DNA of 64,000 bases from Pseudomonas brassicacearum subsp. neoaurantiaca (GTDB lineage Bacteria; Pseudomonadota; Gammaproteobacteria; Pseudomonadales; Pseudomonadaceae): assembly GCF_013608025.1 (NCBI RefSeq), contig NZ_VDLV01000010.1, forward strand, positions 55,527-119,526, in the 5' to 3' direction. The notes under the pieces are model-generated. The model saw only the letters and a program-made list of their open reading frames with translations. It did not search any database and was not told the origin of the DNA. A program made the position numbers and the translations under genes. This document shows positions 34,999 to 44,875 of this stretch, piece after piece (the first letter of the stretch is position 1; every line of letters begins with the position of its first letter).

Positions 34999-37900
34999 TC
35001 ACACCGTATCCACCTTCAGTGAATGATCGTTCAACATGCCGTTGATAATTGTCGCCGTGTCCGCCCCACCCACCATCCCGCCCGATCCCGGCGTAACGCC
35101 GTAATGCGTGGCGAGGTCGACGCCGGCCAGGTCGATGGTCTGGTTCGGCGTGGCGCCGGCGGTGCTGCTGACGTCGATGCTGGTGATGACGGATGCGCCG
35201 GTACCCGTGACGGTGAAGTGCAGGTAGTCGTCCAGGGAGGCGGCGCTGCCGTTTTCGCCCAGTAGCAGTTGGGACAGGTCGAGTTTGTCGAGGCCCGGGG
35301 TGAAGTCGGTGATGACGTCGTGTCCGCTGTTGCCCGCCTGCCATTGGAAGGTGTCGGCGCCACTGCCGCCGGTGAGGGTGTTGTTGCCCAGGCCGCCGAT
35401 CAGGATGTCATCGCCGCCACCGCCATTGAGCACGTCATGACCCAGGCCGCCGTCGATGCGATTGCTCGCGCTGTCGCCGGTCAAGGTGTCGTTGAAGTTC
35501 GAGCCGACGAGGTTTTCGATGCTGGCCAGGGTATCTGTTCCAGCCCCCAGGGTATTTTGCGCGGCCAGTAGGCCGAGGTTCACGGTGACGCCAGCGGTGG
35601 CGTGGGCGTAGCTGGCTGTGTCGTTGCCAGTGCCGCCGTCGAGCAAATCATTACCGCTGCCGCTGTAGAGCAAGTCATCGCCCGCCTCGCCATGCATCGT
35701 GTTGTTGCCCGTACCCGCGCTGAGGATGTCATTGCCATCACCAGCGTTCAGCACGTTGTCACCATTGTCGGCCAGCAGCACATCGTCAGCCGCCGTCCCG
35801 GTCAGGGTGTGGCCCGCTTGATAGCTGATGTCGACCGCGGCGCTGTCGCTGCCGCCGTGGTTGTCGCTGGCGGTATAGGTACCGTGATAATCCGACGTGC
35901 TGTCCTGGGCGCCGGCGTAATTGACCGTCATGGTCAGTTGATAACTTTCCGAGCCATTGACGTTACCGTTGCCAGGGTTGGGGATGTTGGTGATGTGGAT
36001 CTGGTAGTTGCCATCCGCCGCGGCAGTGAACGAGGCGCCGTCATTGATCGCGACGAAAGGCCCGCCGTTCAGGGAGTATTCCATGGCGATGCGACCGGCG
36101 GCGAGGTTGTGGTCCAAGGTCAGGGTTTCGCCTTGCTTGAGGCTGATGTTGAGCCGGTCTTCATCGTTGGCGTTGTTGTTCGACACCGCCCCCAGCGCGC
36201 CACTGACCACCAGCATCGCCGTCATGCTCACGGCGTTGGCGACGAAGGCGCTGCGGTCGAGGTTGATCGATTGGACATTGTTACCGGTGAAGCTGGCAGT
36301 GCCGGTAGTGCCGGTGAAGTCCCCACCTTTGACGGCCCAGCCCGTATTGAAACCGGTGGGTGAAGCCGTGAGCGGATCGCCATTGGCGTCGCTGTCGTTG
36401 CCCAGCAGCAACTCCCCGGGCACCACGATATTGCCTGACAGTACGTTGGTGATGATGTTATCGGCGATCGCCACCGGCGCACTGTTGGGCACGACCTTGA
36501 TCACCAGGCTGGAACCCGCCAGGTCGCCGTCGTTGTCGCTGACGGTGTAGCCGATGTTTTCGGTGATCAAGGTGCTGGTGGTGGTCTGCGAGGTGTAGCT
36601 GAACGCACCGGTGTCAAGATTGACCACCAGGGTGCCGTCATGGTCGGTGGCGATGCTCACGGTGTTGGTTGCGGTGTTGAACGTACCGTGGTTGGTCCCG
36701 CCGCTGGCGGTCAGCGCACCTTGGCCACCGTTGGCGTCCGGGTTGTAGCTGTAGGTCGTCCCATCCACCACCAGGCTTTTGATAAATCCGCCGTCGGCGC
36801 CGAACGAACCGCCCTCGCCCAACAGGTTGCCCGTCACCGGGATACCTTGGACAGTGCCCGAGAGCACTGAGTTGAGCTGGTTCAGGTCGGTGACCACCAC
36901 CGCGTTGGTGTCGGTGTGAGTGCTGCCGTCATAGGCCAACGGATCGAGGTGGGCGTTGCTGACGCCGCTGCCCAGGCCGATGGCGTAGTTCTTGATGCCA
37001 TTGGCGTCGAGGAAGGCTTTCCACGCCGCTTCATCCGCGGTGCCGGTTTCCTGGCCCGAGGTGGGCTTGCCGTCGGAAAAGAAGTAGCCGATGTTCTGCG
37101 CGCCGGTCAATTGGCCAGAGGTGAGAAACGCGGTCTTGGCCGCTGCCACCGCTGCGTCGTAGTTGGTCATGCCATCTGCCGAGAGACTGCTGAGAAGCGT
37201 CTTGGCCGTCGCCACGTCTACCCACACCGACGACTGGTCGGTGGCGCTGGTGCTGAAGGTCACGAGCTGGACTTTCACATCGCCCAGGTCATCGTATTTA
37301 TCAAGCAAGGCGCTGATGGCCTGTTTTGCCAGGTCCAGCCGCGAAAGCCCCGCCACGCCGGAAGCATCGTCCATGCTGCCGGACACGTCGAGCACGATCA
37401 GCAGGTTCGAATCGATCTCCGTCGCCGTGACCGAGCGTTCGGACGCAACGGCCGTGGGCACATCGTCAACGATGCTGACCACCAGGTTGCCGGTGGTGCT
37501 GTTGCCCAGGGCGTCGGTGGCCTGATAAGTGAAGCTTTCGCTCAACACGTTCGGGCCGTCGTTGGCGTGGGGCGAGGTGGTCGCCGGTGAAGTCAGTGTA
37601 TAGGTGTAGGAGCCGTCGGGATTGAGCAGCAATTGGCCGTGGGCGCCAGTAGCGTCGCCCAGCAGTGTGAACGTCACGGCCCCGGTGGCGCCGCTGACCG
37701 AGCCCACCAGGGTACCGCTGGCGGTTTCGCTGGTGGAACCCGGCTCACTGCCCGTCGCGGTACCGGGAGCCAGGTCCTGGCCATCCTGTTTCAGGTCGAG
37801 GGCTTTCTCGAAGACGGTGACGTCATGATCGGTTTCCGCGACCAGGCAACTGTTGTGCACATCGATAGTGATGGTCGTGGTGCTTTCGTCACCATCAGCA

Positions 37901-40638
37901 TCGCGCACGGTGTAGGTGAACACGTCGGTGGCGCCCGCTTCGCCCACGGAGCCGGGGTTGCTGTGATAGACCGCGTTGCCATTGGCATCCAGGGTCAGGT
38001 AGCCATACGTGCCATTGATTTGTGTGTTCAAGCCACCGGTGGCCGGGCTCGACGTGTCGCTGCCGGCCCGCACGCCTATCACTGCGCCGCCATCGGCGCC
38101 AAGCACGTCGTTATCCAATACGTTACCGCTGACCATCCCACCTTCTATCACCGAAGCGTTATCAGCGTGAGCCTGGGGCACGTCGTCGACGATATTGATG
38201 ACGATGGTGCTGGTGACGGTGTTGCCGAGTGAATCGGTGGCCTGATAGATAAAGCTTTCGCTCAGCACGTTCGGGCCGTCGTTGGCGGCGGGTGAAGTGG
38301 AGGCTGGCGAGGTCAGGGTGTAGGTGTAAGAGCCGTCGGGGTTGAGGAGCAGTTGACCGTGGGCACCCGTGGCACTGCCGACGAGGGCGAAGGTGACGGC
38401 ACCAATGGCGCCGGTGACCGCATCCACGAGGCTGCCCGTGGCGGTTTCGCCGGTGGCGCTCGGGTCGCTGCCGGTAACCGTGCCGGGGGCAAGGTCTTGG
38501 CCGTCCTGATTCAGGTCGAGCGCGCTTTCATGCACGCTGACTTCATGATCCGGCGCGGCGACGAAGCAACTGGCGTGCACATCGATGGTGATGGTCGTGG
38601 TGCTTTCATCGCCATCGACGTCGCGCACGGTGTAGGTGAACACGTCGGTGGCGCCCGGTGCGCTGACGGTGTTCGGATTGCTGTGGTAAACCGCATTGCC
38701 GTTGGTGTCCAGGGTCAGGTAACCGTAGGCGCCGTTAACCTGCGTGTCGAGGCCGCCGATGGCCGACGTGGATGTATCGCCGCCAGCGCGAACACCGACC
38801 ACCGCGCCGCTCGCGGCGGGGCCGTCGGCACCGCCGTCGTCGTTGTTCAACACGTTGCCACTGACGGTGCCGCCCTCATCCACCGAGGCGGAATCCGCGT
38901 GGGCAGTGGGCAAGTCGTCGACAATATTCACATCCAGATTGCCCGTGGCGGTGGTGCCGTTATCGTCGGTGGCGACCACGGTGAATTGCTCGCTTAGGCT
39001 GTTGGCGCCGTTCGCATTTGGATGCGCTTCGTTGTCGAGCAAGGTGTAGCTGTAGCTGACCACACCAGTCGCGGCGTTGAAGCCGGTCACGGTCAAGGTG
39101 TTGCCCAGCGCCGTGGTGATCGATTGTGGGAAGCCAGCGGTTACGCCACCGCTGACCACGGTGATGCCGCCAACGCTGAGGGTTTGCACACCGTCCAGCG
39201 CGGTCACGGTGAAGGTGCCGCTTTGGGTCAACGCCGGAGCGTCCGGGCTGCTGCCGTCGCTGAGGTTCTTCTCCTGCACCGTCAGCTCGCCGCCTTCGGT
39301 GTCGAGGCCGGTGATGATCACTGGATCGTCGTTGTTGTGGACTTGCAGCACCAGATTGGCGGTGCTGGTGTCGCCGTCGGCGTCGGTCAGGGTGTAGGTG
39401 AAGGTTTCGGTGCCGCTGCCACCGCCGTGCAACGCGACGAATTGCGGATCGCTGGTGTTCAGCGTGTAGGTGTAGGTGCCGTTGGGATTGAGCACCAGGG
39501 TGCCGTAAGTGCCAGTGAAGGTGCCGCCGATAATCGGCCCGCTGGCGGGGCCGGTGGGAATACGGTCGGCGCCTTGGTGGTCGTTGGGCAAGACATTGCC
39601 GGTGAGCGTGACAAGGGTTTCCGAGGCCGTGCTGGCGTGGCTGTCGTCGATCGCCTGGGGCACGTCGTCGGTGATGTTGACGTCCAGGGTTCCGTTGGCG
39701 GTGTCGCCATCGGTGTCGACAGCCACCACTGGGAATTGCTCGTTGATGCTGTTGGCACCGCCGCCCACCGGATGGGTTTCATTGTCGTTCAGGGTGTAGC
39801 TGTAGCTGACAACGCCGGTGGTCGGGTCATAGCCAGTAACGGTCAGGGTGTTGCCCAAGGGCGAGGTGACGGATTGTGGGAAACCTGCGGGCACGCCGCC
39901 GCTAATCACGCTGATGCCGCCGATGCTCAGGCTGCTCAGCCCGTCGGGTGCAGAAACCGTGAACGTACCGCTTTGCACCAACGCGCCTGGATTGCTGGCG
40001 GTACCGTCAGCGAGGTTGGCCTCGTTGGCGGTCAGTTCTCCGCCGTCCACGGTAAGGCCGTCCAAAGTGACGGGATTGTCCGGTGTCTCGGGCGTTACTG
40101 GCGGCACGGTACCGTCGTCGCGGCCATCAGGATCGGCCGCCAATTCCAACTGGGGAAATTCCGGAATTCCATTGAACCCCGCCGTGGGAAAGCCGATCTG
40201 TGGAGCGACTTGTCCACCGACCTCCTCCAACAGCACAAAACTGTGCCCGCCCCCCAGCGCGCCCGCCGCGCTTGCGTTGCCGGGTCCTGCTGCCGTGGCT
40301 TCGCCGGCTTGGGTCGGGTCGGCACCGGCCGCGATGGCTTGCTGCAGCTTTTGCACATCGGTCAGTTGCGCATCGCTCGGCGCCGACGTTTCAGGCGTGT
40401 CGACGTGCGGGGCCTGATTGGCGAGCAGTTGCGAGGTCAAGGTCAGGTCGCTGCCGCGCCCCAACGTCAATTCATGGCCGTTCTGTAAATGCACGGCCAC
40501 TGCGCCTTCGGCACCGGTGATCAAGTGCTCGCCGGCATACAACCGATCGCCTTCGACCAGTGGGCGTCGCAACCCACCGGCGGCCTCCGCGAAAACCTGC
40601 CCTACCACCTTACTGACGGTACCGATGAGCGCTGCCAT
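34999..40638 (-). CDS. RTX adhesin of LapA/MapA type with retention module, cadherin-like repeats and VWA domain
   Basis: The 1879-aa protein starts MAALIGTVSKVVGQVFAEAA, a LapA-like retention module. The ATG at 40638 has GGAGG 8 nt upstream. A LapG-type cleavage motif TAAG sits at residues 115-118 (EATAAGPG), near the equivalent position in LapA. About 190-1070 are cadherin/VCBS-like repeats, including a 240-aa tandem duplication with single Cys residues. A VWA domain follows (about 1075-1270, MIDAS DVSGSMDD). RTX glycine repeats (about 1625-1745) and a type I secretion signal end the protein. It is much smaller than LapA (over 4000 aa). It faces a TolC/LapB/LapC secretion set. It probably anchors to TolC until LapG cuts it. 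Confidence 0.9.
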   Translation of the reverse strand: MAALIGTVSKVVGQVFAEAAGGLRRPLVEGDRLYAGEHLITGAEGAVAVHLQNGHELTLGRGSDLTLTSQLLANQAPHVDTPETSAPSDAQLTDVQKLQQAIAAGADPTQAGEATAAGPGNASAAGALGGGHSFVLLEEVGGQVAPQIGFPTAGFNGIPEFPQLELAADPDGRDDGTVPPVTPETPDNPVTLDGLTVDGGELTANEANLADGTASNPGALVQSGTFTVSAPDGLSSLSIGGISVISGGVPAGFPQSVTSPLGNTLTVTGYDPTTGVVSYSYTLNDNETHPVGGGANSINEQFPVVAVDTDGDTANGTLDVNITDDVPQAIDDSHASTASETLVTLTGNVLPNDHQGADRIPTGPASGPIIGGTFTGTYGTLVLNPNGTYTYTLNTSDPQFVALHGGGSGTETFTYTLTDADGDTSTANLVLQVHNNDDPVIITGLDTEGGELTVQEKNLSDGSSPDAPALTQSGTFTVTALDGVQTLSVGGITVVSGGVTAGFPQSITTALGNTLTVTGFNAATGVVSYSYTLLDNEAHPNANGANSLSEQFTVVATDDNGTTATGNLDVNIVDDLPTAHADSASVDEGGTVSGNVLNNDDGGADGPAASGAVVGVRAGGDTSTSAIGGLDTQVNGAYGYLTLDTNGNAVYHSNPNTVSAPGATDVFTYTVRDVDGDESTTTITIDVHASCFVAAPDHEVSVHESALDLNQDGQDLAPGTVTGSDPSATGETATGSLVDAVTGAIGAVTFALVGSATGAHGQLLLNPDGSYTYTLTSPASTSPAANDGPNVLSESFIYQATDSLGNTVTSTIVINIVDDVPQAHADNASVIEGGMVSGNVLDNDVLGADGGAVIGVRAGSDTSSPATGGLNTQINGTYGYLTLDANGNAVYHSNPGSVGEAGATDVFTYTVRDADGDESTTTITIDVHNSCLVAETDHDVTVFEKALDLKQDGQDLAPGTATGSEPGSTSETASGTLVGSVSGATGAVTFTLLGDATGAHGQLLLNPDGSYTYTLTSPATTSPHANDGPNVLSESFTYQATDALGNSTTGNLVVSIVDDVPTAVASERSVTATEIDSNLLIVLDVSGSMDDASGVAGLSRLDLAKQAISALLDKYDDLGDVKVQLVTFSTSATDQSSVWVDVATAKTLLSSLSADGMTNYDAAVAAAKTAFLTSGQLTGAQNIGYFFSDGKPTSGQETGTADEAAWKAFLDANGIKNYAIGLGSGVSNAHLDPLAYDGSTHTDTNAVVVTDLNQLNSVLSGTVQGIPVTGNLLGEGGSFGADGGFIKSLVVDGTTYSYNPDANGGQGALTASGGTNHGTFNTATNTVSIATDHDGTLVVNLDTGAFSYTSQTTTSTLITENIGYTVSDNDGDLAGSSLVIKVVPNSAPVAIADNIITNVLSGNIVVPGELLLGNDSDANGDPLTASPTGFNTGWAVKGGDFTGTTGTASFTGNNVQSINLDRSAFVANAVSMTAMLVVSGALGAVSNNNANDEDRLNISLKQGETLTLDHNLAAGRIAMEYSLNGGPFVAINDGASFTAAADGNYQIHITNIPNPGNGNVNGSESYQLTMTVNYAGAQDSTSDYHGTYTASDNHGGSDSAAVDISYQAGHTLTGTAADDVLLADNGDNVLNAGDGNDILSAGTGNNTMHGEAGDDLLYSGSGNDLLDGGTGNDTASYAHATAGVTVNLGLLAAQNTLGAGTDTLASIENLVGSNFNDTLTGDSASNRIDGGLGHDVLNGGGGDDILIGGLGNNTLTGGSGADTFQWQAGNSGHDVITDFTPGLDKLDLSQLLLGENGSAASLDDYLHFTVTGTGASVITSIDVSSTAGATPNQTIDLAGVDLATHYGVTPGSGGMVGGADTATIINGMLNDHSLKVDTV
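37480..38930 (-). repeat. Two 720-bp tandem repeat units inside the adhesin gene
   Basis: Segments recur exactly 720 bp apart, for example around 37521-37567 and 38241-38287, and around 37860 and 38580. Each unit encodes about 240 residues with a conserved LNQDGQDLAPGT/LKQDGQDLAPGT block, an SYTYTLTSPA block, and one Cys in HASC or HNSC. The DNA identity is high but not complete, indicating a duplication older than a recent slippage event. Confidence 0.85.
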
Positions 40639-41090
40639 GTGCATTCCCTCCGTTGCCAACCGTGGTCGGCATCTGTCTGGGTGAAGAAGTCGTGCTCAAG
40701 TCGACCGTCAGAGTCTGGAAAATCTGCCAGCTTTCACGGGGCCTGGCGACACTAGCGTTTTGCCAGAATGACAAAAAACCGTCACCCAAAAACGCCCCAT
40801 TTTTCAACTTTTTTGCAGTTCTTCACGTTGTTTCAAAATTTGAATGGAACTTTTTATTGACGTCTTAAAACCGTCAGAACCCGCAAATACAAAGGCTCTC
40901 GCTCTGAACAATGTGCCGGTTTTTTCCAAGGACATAAGATTTTTTCGAAATATGCGTTATGAGAAATTCTTCTTAGGTTTTGCGCAGGATGTTCTTAGCT
41001 GTGTTGTTACAAGGTTGAAACGGTTTTGATCTTTTAAACGTCAATTTTCTGGCGACAACGAAGCACAACAGACCTCAGGAGATACACCCC
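40639..41090. other. Adhesin / type I secretion divergent intergenic region
   Basis: This 452-bp spacer separates the minus-strand adhesin and the plus-strand TolC gene. The part from about 40760 to 41040 is clearly AT-rich compared with the flanking coding sequence. It has no convincing gene. I can name no promoter with confidence. An AT-rich tract upstream of surface adhesin genes is a typical target of H-NS-like MvaT proteins and of FleQ, but I see no definite site. Confidence 0.6.
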
Positions 41091-42449
41091 ATGCGCGTTC
41101 TTACACCCCTCTGCAGCGCGGTTTTGCTGGCCATGGCCTGTTCTTCTCAGGCGCAGGCAATGTCGTTGACCGAAGCCATCCAGAGCACCATCGCGACGCA
41201 CCCCGAATTGGCACAACGGGTGGACAGCCGCCTGTCGGCCAACGAAGACGTCAAAGTGGCAAGAGGGGGCTTTTATCCATCAGTGGATTTGAACGCCGGA
41301 TATGGTCGCGGCTACAGCGACAACACCAATACCCGGGCGCTGGGCAACCACCACACGAACATCCTGACCTACACCCAGTCGGAGCTGCGCCTGCGGCAGA
41401 TGATCTTTGACGGGTTCAATACCGCCAATGAAGTCGAGCGTACCCAGGGGGTGGTCAATTCCCGGGCCTATTACGCCCAGGGCACTGCGCAAGACCTGGC
41501 CCTGCGCACCATCGAGGTCTACCTGGAAGTGCTCAAGCGTCGAGAGCTGCTGACCCTGGCCAAGAACAACCTGCAGGCGCACCTGCGGGTCAACGACCAG
41601 ATCGGCCTGCGCACCGAACGTGGCGTGGGCAGCACCGCCGACTCCGACCAGTCCAATGCCCGTCGGGCCCTGGCGGAAAACAACTACGACACCGCCCAGG
41701 TTGACCTGGCCGACGCCGAGGCGAACTTCTATAGCGTGGTCGGGCGCATGCCCGATGAGTTGGAGACGCCGCCATCCACCAAAGGCGAGATCCCTGCCGA
41801 ACTGCGCGAAGCCCAGCAAAGCATGGTGGATAACAACCCTTACCTGAAATCGGCCCAGGCCGACATCCAGTCCGCCGAAAGCCAATATGAAGTGGCGAAA
41901 TCACCGTTCTACCCGCGCTTCGACGCCGAGGCTGCGGTGGGCGCCAACAACAACATCGGTGGTGAAGAAGGTCACGACAATAATTGGCGGGTCGGCGTAG
42001 TGATGAACTACAACCTGTTCCGCGGCGGCAGCGACAAGGCGCGGCTGGCGTCCAACGCCCATCAAATCAACCAGGCCATGGACATCCGCAACAACGCCTT
42101 GCGCCAGCTCAACGAAGACACGCGCCTGGCCTGGAACGCGATGACCAATGCACGCAAACAGACCCCGACGGCTCGCGAATACGCCGACACCACCGCCCGC
42201 GTGCGCGCCGCTTACCAGGATCAGTTCGGCCTCGGCCAACGGACCCTGCTCGACCTGCTCGACAGCGAAAACGAGCTGTACAACGCCAACCGTCGCTACA
42301 CCGAGGTGCGCTACACCGAGGAGTTCTCGATGTACCGGGTGCTGGCAAACATGGGCCTGCTGCTGCATAAGCAGCGGATCGTGCTGCCGGCCGATGCGGT
42401 CGCGCAGACCGAAGTCAAGAACCAGGCACGGCTGCCGGAACTGAAGTAA
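41091..42449 (+). CDS. TolC-family outer-membrane channel of the adhesin type I secretion system (LapE-like)
   Basis: This 452-aa protein has a signal peptide (VLLAMACSSQAQA) and the TolC double-repeat with helix-rich coiled-coil passages (a DNYNTAQ-like ENNYDTAQVDLADAEANFY segment). It lacks nothing expected of a type I OMP. It would form the trimeric channel through which the adhesin is exported and by which its retention module is held. It is followed 5-20 bp later by the ABC transporter gene. Confidence 0.92.
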   Translation: MRVLTPLCSAVLLAMACSSQAQAMSLTEAIQSTIATHPELAQRVDSRLSANEDVKVARGGFYPSVDLNAGYGRGYSDNTNTRALGNHHTNILTYTQSELRLRQMIFDGFNTANEVERTQGVVNSRAYYAQGTAQDLALRTIEVYLEVLKRRELLTLAKNNLQAHLRVNDQIGLRTERGVGSTADSDQSNARRALAENNYDTAQVDLADAEANFYSVVGRMPDELETPPSTKGEIPAELREAQQSMVDNNPYLKSAQADIQSAESQYEVAKSPFYPRFDAEAAVGANNNIGGEEGHDNNWRVGVVMNYNLFRGGSDKARLASNAHQINQAMDIRNNALRQLNEDTRLAWNAMTNARKQTPTAREYADTTARVRAAYQDQFGLGQRTLLDLLDSENELYNANRRYTEVRYTEEFSMYRVLANMGLLLHKQRIVLPADAVAQTEVKNQARLPELK

Positions 42450-42468
42450 TCCCGTGGGAGCGACCGAC

Positions 42469-44628
42469 GTGACCAGCATGGAACCCGCAACCCCGAGTGC
42501 CGACCCGCGCTTGAACTTTGATGATCCCTTGCTGGACGGTTTGTTGATCCTCTGCAAACTCCATGGCGCGACCGTCAGCCGCGCCAGCCTCAGCGCCGGG
42601 CTTCCTATGGCGCACCAACGCTTGAGCCTGGACCTGCTGCCGCGCGCAGCGGCCCGGGCCGGCTTGCAGGCGCGGCTGTTGCGTCGCGACCTGGCGGACA
42701 TTTCGGCGCTCAACCTGCCGGTGATGCTGATCCTCGCCGGGGGTCGTTGCGCCATATTGCGGCGCTGGGGCGAAGACGGTCGCGCGCTGATCCTGCCCAG
42801 CGAGGCCGATGGCGGCGAACAATGGGTCAGCCGCGAAGAGCTGTCCGCCGATTACAGCGGCCAGGCCTTGTTCGCCCGGCCGCGTCACGAACTCGAAGAC
42901 CTGCGCGCGCCCTTGGTGCCGCGAGTCGAAGCTTGGTTTCGCGACACCTTGAAACTGTCGCGCTGGTTGTACAGCGATGCGATCCTGGCGAGTTTCCTGA
43001 TTAACCTGCTGGGACTGATGGTGCCGCTGTTCGTCATGCAGACCTACGACCGCGTGGTGCCGAACCAGGCTACATCGACGCTGTGGGTGCTGGCCGTGGG
43101 GCTGTTGATCGGCACCGGTTTCGAACTGGTGTTGCGGGTGGTGCGGGCTCATTTGCTGGACACCGCTGGCAAGAAAACCGACGTGATTCTCTCCGCCACC
43201 CTGTTCGAACGCATCACCGGCATGGCAATGAAAGCCAAGCCCGTGACCATTGGCGGCTTTGCCCAGAGCATCCATGACTTCCAGGGGCTTCGGGAATTCC
43301 TGACGGCGGTGACGCTAACCAGTTTGATCGACCTGCCCTTCGCCCTGCTGATGCTGGTGGTGATCGGCCTGCTGGGCGGCTGGCTGGTGGTCATCCCCGT
43401 GGTGGCGTTTCCGATCACCATTGTCTTCGCCATGATCATCCAGGCGCGCCTGCGCGACACCGTGCAGAAGAGCCTGGCCTTGGGCGCCCAACGGCAGGCC
43501 CTGCTGATCGAAACCCTCGGCGGTCTGGAGACCCTCAAGGCCTGCAGCGCCGAAAGCGAGCGCCAGCATCAATGGGAAAGCACCCACGGCGCCCTCACCC
43601 GCCTCGACAGCCATGCGCGCAACCTCTCGGCGCTGGCGACCAACGGCACGCTGTTCCTCCAACAGTTGGCGGGCATGACCACGATCGTCGCCGGGGTCTA
43701 CAGCATCATCGCCGGCAACCTCAGCGTCGGTGCGCTGGTGGCGACCTGTATGCTCGGCAGCCGGGTGCTCGCGCCGTTGGGCCAGATCGCCGGGCTGATC
43801 ACCCGTTACCAGCAGGCCCAGCTCACCATGCGCAGCACTGATGCCCTGATGGCTTTGCCCCAGGAACGCGATGCCAAGCAGCGCCCGCTAGACCGCACCC
43901 AATTGCAAGGCGCGCTGGACGTGAGCGGCGTGACCTTCCACTACAACGGCCAGAACACCCCAGCGCTGGCGAACGTCAGTTTCAGCCTCAAGCCGGGCGA
44001 ACGAGTCGGGATCATCGGCCGCAGCGGCTCGGGCAAAAGCACCCTGGCGCGACTGGTGATGGGTTTTTATGCACCCGAGGAAGGCCAGTTGCTGTTGGAC
44101 GGCCTGGACCTGCGGCAACTGGACGTCGCCGACCTGCGCCAACAGATCGGTTACGTCGCCCATGACCTGCCGCTCTTGGCCGGCAGCCTGCGCGATAACC
44201 TCACTCTCGGTGCCCGCTACATCAGCGACGCACGCATGCTCGAAGTGGCAGAACTGACCGGTGTCACCGAACTGGCGCGCCAGCATCCGCAGGGTTTTGA
44301 TCGCCCGGTGGGTGAGCGCGGGCAATTGCTGTCCGGCGGCCAGCGCCAGGCCGTTTTGCTGGCCAGGGCCTTGTTGCTCGACCCGCCGATCCTGCTGCTG
44401 GACGAACCCACCAGCGCCATGGACAACAGCAGCGAAGACGCCCTGCGGCAGAAACTTCATACCCACGTACAGGGCAAGACCGTGCTGCTGGTCACCCACC
44501 GCACCTCGATGCTGAGCCTGGTGGATCGTTTGGTGGTACTGGATAACGGACGGATCGTGGCGGATGGGCCGAAGGAAACGGTGATCGAGGCGTTGCGCAA
44601 AGGGCGGGTGGGCTCAGCGGCGGTTTAG
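42469..44628 (+). CDS. LapB-like type I secretion ABC transporter (permease/ATPase)
   Basis: The protein is 719 aa from a GTG at 42469, with GGGAG 8 nt upstream; a GTG at 42454 and an ATG at 42478 are alternatives. An N-terminal C39-like domain (about 20-140) lacks the catalytic Cys and so is non-proteolytic, as in LapB. The ABC membrane domain (about 160-440) follows. The ATPase domain has Walker A GRSGSGKS, signature LLSGGQRQ and Walker B ILLLDEP. It couples ATP hydrolysis to export of the RTX adhesin through the LapC/TolC conduit. Confidence 0.93.
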   Translation: MTSMEPATPSADPRLNFDDPLLDGLLILCKLHGATVSRASLSAGLPMAHQRLSLDLLPRAAARAGLQARLLRRDLADISALNLPVMLILAGGRCAILRRWGEDGRALILPSEADGGEQWVSREELSADYSGQALFARPRHELEDLRAPLVPRVEAWFRDTLKLSRWLYSDAILASFLINLLGLMVPLFVMQTYDRVVPNQATSTLWVLAVGLLIGTGFELVLRVVRAHLLDTAGKKTDVILSATLFERITGMAMKAKPVTIGGFAQSIHDFQGLREFLTAVTLTSLIDLPFALLMLVVIGLLGGWLVVIPVVAFPITIVFAMIIQARLRDTVQKSLALGAQRQALLIETLGGLETLKACSAESERQHQWESTHGALTRLDSHARNLSALATNGTLFLQQLAGMTTIVAGVYSIIAGNLSVGALVATCMLGSRVLAPLGQIAGLITRYQQAQLTMRSTDALMALPQERDAKQRPLDRTQLQGALDVSGVTFHYNGQNTPALANVSFSLKPGERVGIIGRSGSGKSTLARLVMGFYAPEEGQLLLDGLDLRQLDVADLRQQIGYVAHDLPLLAGSLRDNLTLGARYISDARMLEVAELTGVTELARQHPQGFDRPVGERGQLLSGGQRQAVLLARALLLDPPILLLDEPTSAMDNSSEDALRQKLHTHVQGKTVLLVTHRTSMLSLVDRLVVLDNGRIVADGPKETVIEALRKGRVGSAAV

Positions 44629-44673
44629 AAGCCGACACATACCCTGTTTGGTCCGGGGACATGGTTAACACCT

Positions 44674-44805
44674 GTGGCGAGGGAGCTTGCTCCCGCTCGG
44701 CGGCGCAGCCGTCGTAAAACCTGCCCGCGCGATCTAACTGATGCACCGAGGTGAATGGTTTTTGGGGCTGCTTCGCAGCCCAGCGGGAGCAAGCTCCCTC
44801 GCCAC
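44674..44805. repeat. REP pair inside the type I secretion operon (GTGGCGAGGGAGC family)
   Basis: Inverted REP arms flank palindromes (GGCGGCGCAGCCGTC; GGGCTGCTTCGCAGCCC) in the 247-bp gap between the ATPase and HlyD-like genes. The pair may attenuate or process the transcript between the two. Confidence 0.9.
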
Positions 44806-44875
44806 AAAAGCAGTGTTCTGCCTATGACAACAAGAGTATTCGGCTTTATTTTCTCTCACTGACGGGGACCGCCCC

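Noticed and set aside
39022..40488. A 488-codon frame opposite the adhesin N-terminus
   Set aside because: It is antisense to the RTX adhesin and repeats with its 720-bp units; it is a frame shadow.
40653..40868. Small plus-strand ORF in the adhesin divergent gap
   Set aside because: It lies in the regulatory tract, has no ribosome site, and shows no recognisable composition or family.
42454..42468. Alternative GTG start of the LapB-like gene
   Set aside because: The GTG at 42469 has a GGGAG site 8 nt upstream; the 42454 start overlaps that site.
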